This document shows positions 29,671 through 32,323 of a stretch of 32,323 nt of DNA, one piece after another; position 1 is the stretch's first letter; the number at the start of each line of letters is the position of its first letter. The notes under the pieces were generated by a model. That model was not told where the DNA came from. It saw only the letters and a list, made by a program, of their open reading frames with translations, and did not search any database. The DNA lies in contig MHBK01000012.1 in NCBI GenBank assembly GCA_001804865.1, positions 1 to 32,323 of the forward strand. The letters run 5' to 3'. The stretch comes from Lentisphaerae bacterium GWF2_57_35. Its GTDB lineage: Bacteria; Verrucomicrobiota; Kiritimatiellia; CAIQIC01; GWF2-57-35. Position numbers and translations under genes: made by a program.

Positions 29671-30876
29671 ATGAAAGTTCTTTTTATTTCCAGCCGACTG
29701 CCCCATGACAAGGTGTTGAGTGGGCACATGATCGTGTACCAACGGATACGCCGGTTGGTGGAGCGGGGGCATGAAGTTAGCCTGGCGGCTTACAGGAGCG
29801 ACGACGATGCGGAGCATACAGCCGCCATCGCGCCCCTGCTGCGCGAGCTGGAAATTGTGCCGGCTCCCCCCTTGGACGCCGATGAGCCTTCGTTTCGGAA
29901 GGAATGGTTGAGCCGTCCGCCCTATCCGTTCAAGAAATACGCTTCGGACGCCATGAATCAGCGAGTGGGCGACATGGTGAATCGGTCTCATTATGACGTG
30001 GCCTTGGCGGAATTTGCCGTTATGGGCCAGGCTCTTCATCATAATCCCTACCTGCCGGCGGTTCGTACGATTGTGTCGATCCATCATTCGCTCGCCATCG
30101 TGAACCAAAAAGCTTTGAAAGTTCGAAGCCCCTCTTTTCAAAAATTCAGAATCTGGCTGATGTTTAACCGATTGAAGCAATACGAGTTCAGGCTTTATCA
30201 AACCATGGACCGCATACTGGTGCTGACGCCCGAAGAGCGATTGGGCTTGCTCAAATATGCGCCGAATCTTCCGGTTACCGTCATTCCGGTCGGCGTGGAT
30301 ACGGAGTATTTCCAGCCGGCGGACGAGAAGGGGCGGGAGCAGGCGATTCTGTTTACCGGCCATTACAGCGAAGAACCCAATCGCGATGCGATTACGTGGT
30401 TCGTGCGGGCCGTCTGGCCCATGTTGGGCCATCGATATCCGGAGTTGAAACTTTATATCGTAGGACCCGGCGCCACGCCGGAAATGAAGGAGCTGGCTCG
30501 GAAGGATCTTCGAATCCAGATTACGGGCGAAGTGGAGGATGTTCGTCCGTACCTGGCCAAAGCCCGTGTTTATGTCTGTCCCGTGCGGATGGGTTCCGGC
30601 ATGCGCGGAAAAATCCTGGAGGCCATGGCGATGGGGACGCCGGTGGTTTCCACCAGTCTGGGGGCGGAGGGCATTCCAGTTCAAATGGGCGACAATGCCT
30701 TTTTGGCGGATACCCCGGTCATCATGGCCCAATACATCGACTTGCTCCTGAGCGATCAGGGCCTGCGAGCCTCCATGACGGCCAATGCCCTGGAAATGGC
30801 CTGCACCCGGTTTTCCTGGGGGCATGGGATTAATCTGCTCGAAAAAGTCCTGCGAGATGTGACCGGGCATGTTTGA
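29671..30876 (+). CDS. Glycosyltransferase family 4
   Basis: 401 residues. The start is MKVLFISSRLPHDKVLSGHM, typical of GT4 GT-B enzymes. The donor domain has VTVIPVGVDTEYFQP, AILFTGHYSEEPNRDAITWF, LYIVGPGATPEMKELA and MRGKILEAMAMGTPVVSTS. The first acidic residue of the usual E-x7-E motif is replaced by Gly/Ser (GSGMRGKILE), as in the sub-group with G-x-G-x-R-x-K-x-x-E. Probably a nucleotide-sugar-dependent transferase of surface glycan; substrate unknown. It is unlinked to the three-gene operon at 7730-11156. Confidence 0.9.
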   Translation: MKVLFISSRLPHDKVLSGHMIVYQRIRRLVERGHEVSLAAYRSDDDAEHTAAIAPLLRELEIVPAPPLDADEPSFRKEWLSRPPYPFKKYASDAMNQRVGDMVNRSHYDVALAEFAVMGQALHHNPYLPAVRTIVSIHHSLAIVNQKALKVRSPSFQKFRIWLMFNRLKQYEFRLYQTMDRILVLTPEERLGLLKYAPNLPVTVIPVGVDTEYFQPADEKGREQAILFTGHYSEEPNRDAITWFVRAVWPMLGHRYPELKLYIVGPGATPEMKELARKDLRIQITGEVEDVRPYLAKARVYVCPVRMGSGMRGKILEAMAMGTPVVSTSLGAEGIPVQMGDNAFLADTPVIMAQYIDLLLSDQGLRASMTANALEMACTRFSWGHGINLLEKVLRDVTGHV

Positions 30877-30882
30877 AACCTA

Positions 30883-30926
30883 CGCCTGCAACGCTATGCG
30901 TAACATTGCGGGCAGGTGCGCAGGCG
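30883..30926. terminator. Nested hairpin between convergent genes
   Basis: CGCCTGC (30883-30889) pairs with GCAGGCG (30920-30926), and ACGC-TAT-GCGT forms an inner hairpin at 30891-30901. It begins seven bases after the glycosyltransferase stop and lies upstream of the convergent pseudopilin stop. No T-run follows, so an intrinsic terminator role is uncertain. Confidence 0.35.
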
Positions 30927-30953
30927 GGCGAAGACGGGCTTCCGTGCTCTAAC

Positions 30954-31658
30954 TCAAGGGGCTGGGGCGGCGCTTCCTGACGTGCTTCTCGTCAGCGAAG
31001 AGGGAATCGCGTTGCCGGCGGGGATAAAGACCTCTGTAATCAAGGGTTTGGGATTTCGGGGGGAGCCAGCCTGCATTTCAATGCGGATGGCTTGGGGCAA
31101 AACCGGAGAGTCTTCGCCGGGCCATTCGGACTGCCATTTTTCGCCGTCGAAGGCTTCCATCTTTATTTGTCGAATGCCCAGCGCCAGGACATTGGTTTGT
31201 ACGGGCTCCAAAGCGGCGGGGCCGGTCAAGGGCCGCATGGAGCGATGAAGCGTTAAGCTGTCCGTTGTCGTGTTGGCGATAAGAAGGTATTTCACCTGCC
31301 GGATTTCCCCCCAAGGAATTTCGTTTTCCGTTGGGGAGGGGATGGCCGTGCAGAACGAAAGCTCCAGCGCGGGGGAATCGGGGGCGTCCGCTGCTTTCAG
31401 GAAAAAATCGCACATGCTATCGCCCGGCGCGGCGAAGGCGCAGGTTAGATCGCGGGTTATTTGCCGGAGCGCATCGGTCGCGGGAATCGTTCCTTCGAGC
31501 CGCTCCGTTTGCCCCTGCAAGGTTGAAGCCACGGTGTGATAAAGGGACATGGCCACGGTTACGACCAGCACAACAATGATCATGGCCAGCAGCAGTTCGA
31601 TGAGCGACATTCCCTGCCGGCGGGCCGATTTTGCCTTTAAGCCTGAAGGGAATGGCAT
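30954..31658 (-). CDS. GspJ-like pseudopilin
   Basis: 234 residues. The N-terminus ARRQGMSLIELLLAMIIVVL is a prepilin cleavage site (after Gly16, with Glu at mature position five) followed by the membrane helix. The rest (LTCAFAAPGDSMCDFF, VKYLLIANTTTDSLTLHR, IRQIKMEAFDGEKWQSEWP, LPQAIRIEM) matches the outline of type II secretion pseudopilin GspJ, a minor tip component. Start at 31658, nine bases after the FHA gene stop. The Pro/Ala/Ser-rich tail is unremarkable. No other secretion genes are in the window. Confidence 0.78.
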   Translation of the reverse strand: MPFPSGLKAKSARRQGMSLIELLLAMIIVVLVVTVAMSLYHTVASTLQGQTERLEGTIPATDALRQITRDLTCAFAAPGDSMCDFFLKAADAPDSPALELSFCTAIPSPTENEIPWGEIRQVKYLLIANTTTDSLTLHRSMRPLTGPAALEPVQTNVLALGIRQIKMEAFDGEKWQSEWPGEDSPVLPQAIRIEMQAGSPRNPKPLITEVFIPAGNAIPSSLTRSTSGSAAPAP

Positions 31659-31666
31659 GGCCGCAA

Positions 31667-32167
31667 TCAGCCCGTAGTGACCAATTTGATGAAGAAATAA
31701 ACCACGAGGGCCAGCGTCAGCAACCCGGCGAGGGCGATCAGGAAGAACCAAATTCCTTTCGTTTCCTTGCGGCGTGTGCCAAACGGCGAAATGCTGGCAA
31801 AGGTCTCGGGCGCGGAGACGGGTCCGGAGGCGACTTCGACATTGGCTTCGGCGAAGCTGTGCGTCTCGACCGCCTGAAGATCCTCGGCATCGAACAGGAA
31901 TTCAACCGACCCGGCCTGGATCAAATCCTTGGGCTTCAAGGGGCTTTGGGTTACATCCTTGGCGTTCAGACGGGTTCCATTCGTCGATTCGAGATCCCGA
32001 AGGAGATATTGGTCGCCTTCTCGGGCAACACTACAATGGTGACCGGATACGGTTGGATTATCCAAAACGATCACATTGTCTTTGCTGCGCCCGATGGTGA
32101 TTTCGGTGCGATCGATTTGAAATGTCTTGCCTTTAACTTCTGCCGACATGCCAATCAATACGGCCAT
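31667..32167 (-). CDS. FHA-domain protein with C-terminal membrane anchor
   Basis: 166 residues. An FHA domain (about 1-95) has the phosphothreonine-binding residues in GRSKDNVIVLDNPTVSGHH (G26, R27, S41, H44) and STNGT (N63). After a Pro/Ala/Ser-rich linker it ends in one membrane segment (about 139-162, IWFFLIALAGLLTLALVVYF) with almost nothing beyond, a tail-anchor arrangement with FHA in the cytoplasm. The ATG at 32167 has GGAGGAGC upstream; a longer frame to 32206 lacks support. It precedes the pseudopilin gene by 8 bp. A partner Ser/Thr kinase is not in the window. Confidence 0.88.
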   Translation of the reverse strand: MAVLIGMSAEVKGKTFQIDRTEITIGRSKDNVIVLDNPTVSGHHCSVAREGDQYLLRDLESTNGTRLNAKDVTQSPLKPKDLIQAGSVEFLFDAEDLQAVETHSFAEANVEVASGPVSAPETFASISPFGTRRKETKGIWFFLIALAGLLTLALVVYFFIKLVTTG

Positions 32168-32269
32168 GTAGGTGCTCCTCCATTTGAATTGTGCTGAATA
32201 TGTCACGAGACAGGCGAACTGTCAACGGACTTGCCCAGATTTCCAGCAATTGTGCTTATGGGCTCGATT

Positions 32270-32320
32270 GGCAAACTGAATGCGCCCCCGGCGGAGCCGG
32301 GTAGGCGCATTCAGTCTGCC
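32270..32320. repeat. Long nested hairpin element
   Basis: From outside in: GGCA/TGCC, CTGAATGCGCC/GGCGCATTCAG (11 perfect pairs), then CCGGC/GCCGG around GGA. The 51-base element lies about 100 bp upstream of the FHA gene. It has no T-run and looks like another REP-type palindromic element. A gene to the right may use it as a terminator, but that is outside the window. Confidence 0.65.
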
Positions 32321-32323
32321 AAG

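Noticed and set aside
29578..30870. 430-codon minus-strand open frame
   Set aside because: It is antisense to the GT4 glycosyltransferase at 29671-30876 and lacks any family motif.
1..32323. CRISPR array or prophage
   Set aside because: No regularly spaced direct repeats with unique spacers and no phage structural genes are visible. The 31-bp periodic palindromes at 15634-15720 number only three and have no spacer-repeat character.

Overview
The window looks like a chromosomal segment of a Gram-negative bacterium of the PVC group, most likely Kiritimatiellota or a close relative. This is inferred from gene content: an H-X9-DG prepilin preceded by TTCCAA/TTGGAA palindromes, large secreted proteins of carboxypeptidase-regulatory-like modules with a shared C-terminal beta module, several lipoproteins, a SpoIIE/STAS/anti-sigma cluster, and intergenic DNA full of short palindromic repeats. 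No 16S or marker tree was available, so the phylum is provisional.

Layout. (1) 1-5107 is an AT-richer accessory island. Its left edge is the right end of an IS66-type element (terminal repeat 74-92). It holds a HEPN/AbiU2-like protein with a small basic partner, the stub of a tyrosine recombinase, a large protein with a PD-(D/E)XK nuclease signature, and a coiled-coil membrane protein. It abuts the 3' end of tRNA-Val(CAC) (5108-5184, minus strand), a classic integration position. (2) 5185-7323 holds repeats, then rplU-rpmA-obg on the minus strand with a terminator between rpmA and obg. (3) 7324-7729 is a mosaic of palindromic repeats. (4) 7730-11156 is a minus-strand operon of three GT-B glycosyltransferases. 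(5) 11270-14785 encodes a 1171-residue secreted modular protein. (6) 14865-17690 holds a cobalamin riboswitch driving a DUF4465-containing secreted protein, followed by an overlapping prepilin gene whose leader region carries three palindromes spaced exactly 31 bp apart. (7) 18037-25019 is a long, mostly tightly packed minus-strand gene run: zinc-ribbon protein, rsmI, small exported protein, STAS, SpoIIE phosphatase, STAS, anti-sigma kinase, grpE, dnaJ, rsmE. (8) 25191-27619 carries ilvC with a strong terminator, then a ROK-type regulator. (9) 27634-32167 carries a degenerate C39-peptidase/TPR lipoprotein, a BON lipoprotein, a small acidic protein, a fourth glycosyltransferase, a pseudopilin and an FHA membrane protein.

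How parts fit together. The two STAS proteins, the SpoIIE phosphatase and the HATPase kinase form a probable partner-switching module beside the GrpE/DnaJ chaperone genes and two rRNA methyltransferases. The glycosyltransferases suggest surface polysaccharide synthesis. The B12 riboswitch makes the DUF4465 protein a candidate secreted or surface corrinoid-binding protein. The most notable observations are that riboswitch-DUF4465 unit, the phased operator-like triplet at the prepilin gene, the tRNA-Val island with possible defence genes, a repeat family with compensatory stem changes, and a C39-like lipoprotein that has lost its catalytic residues.
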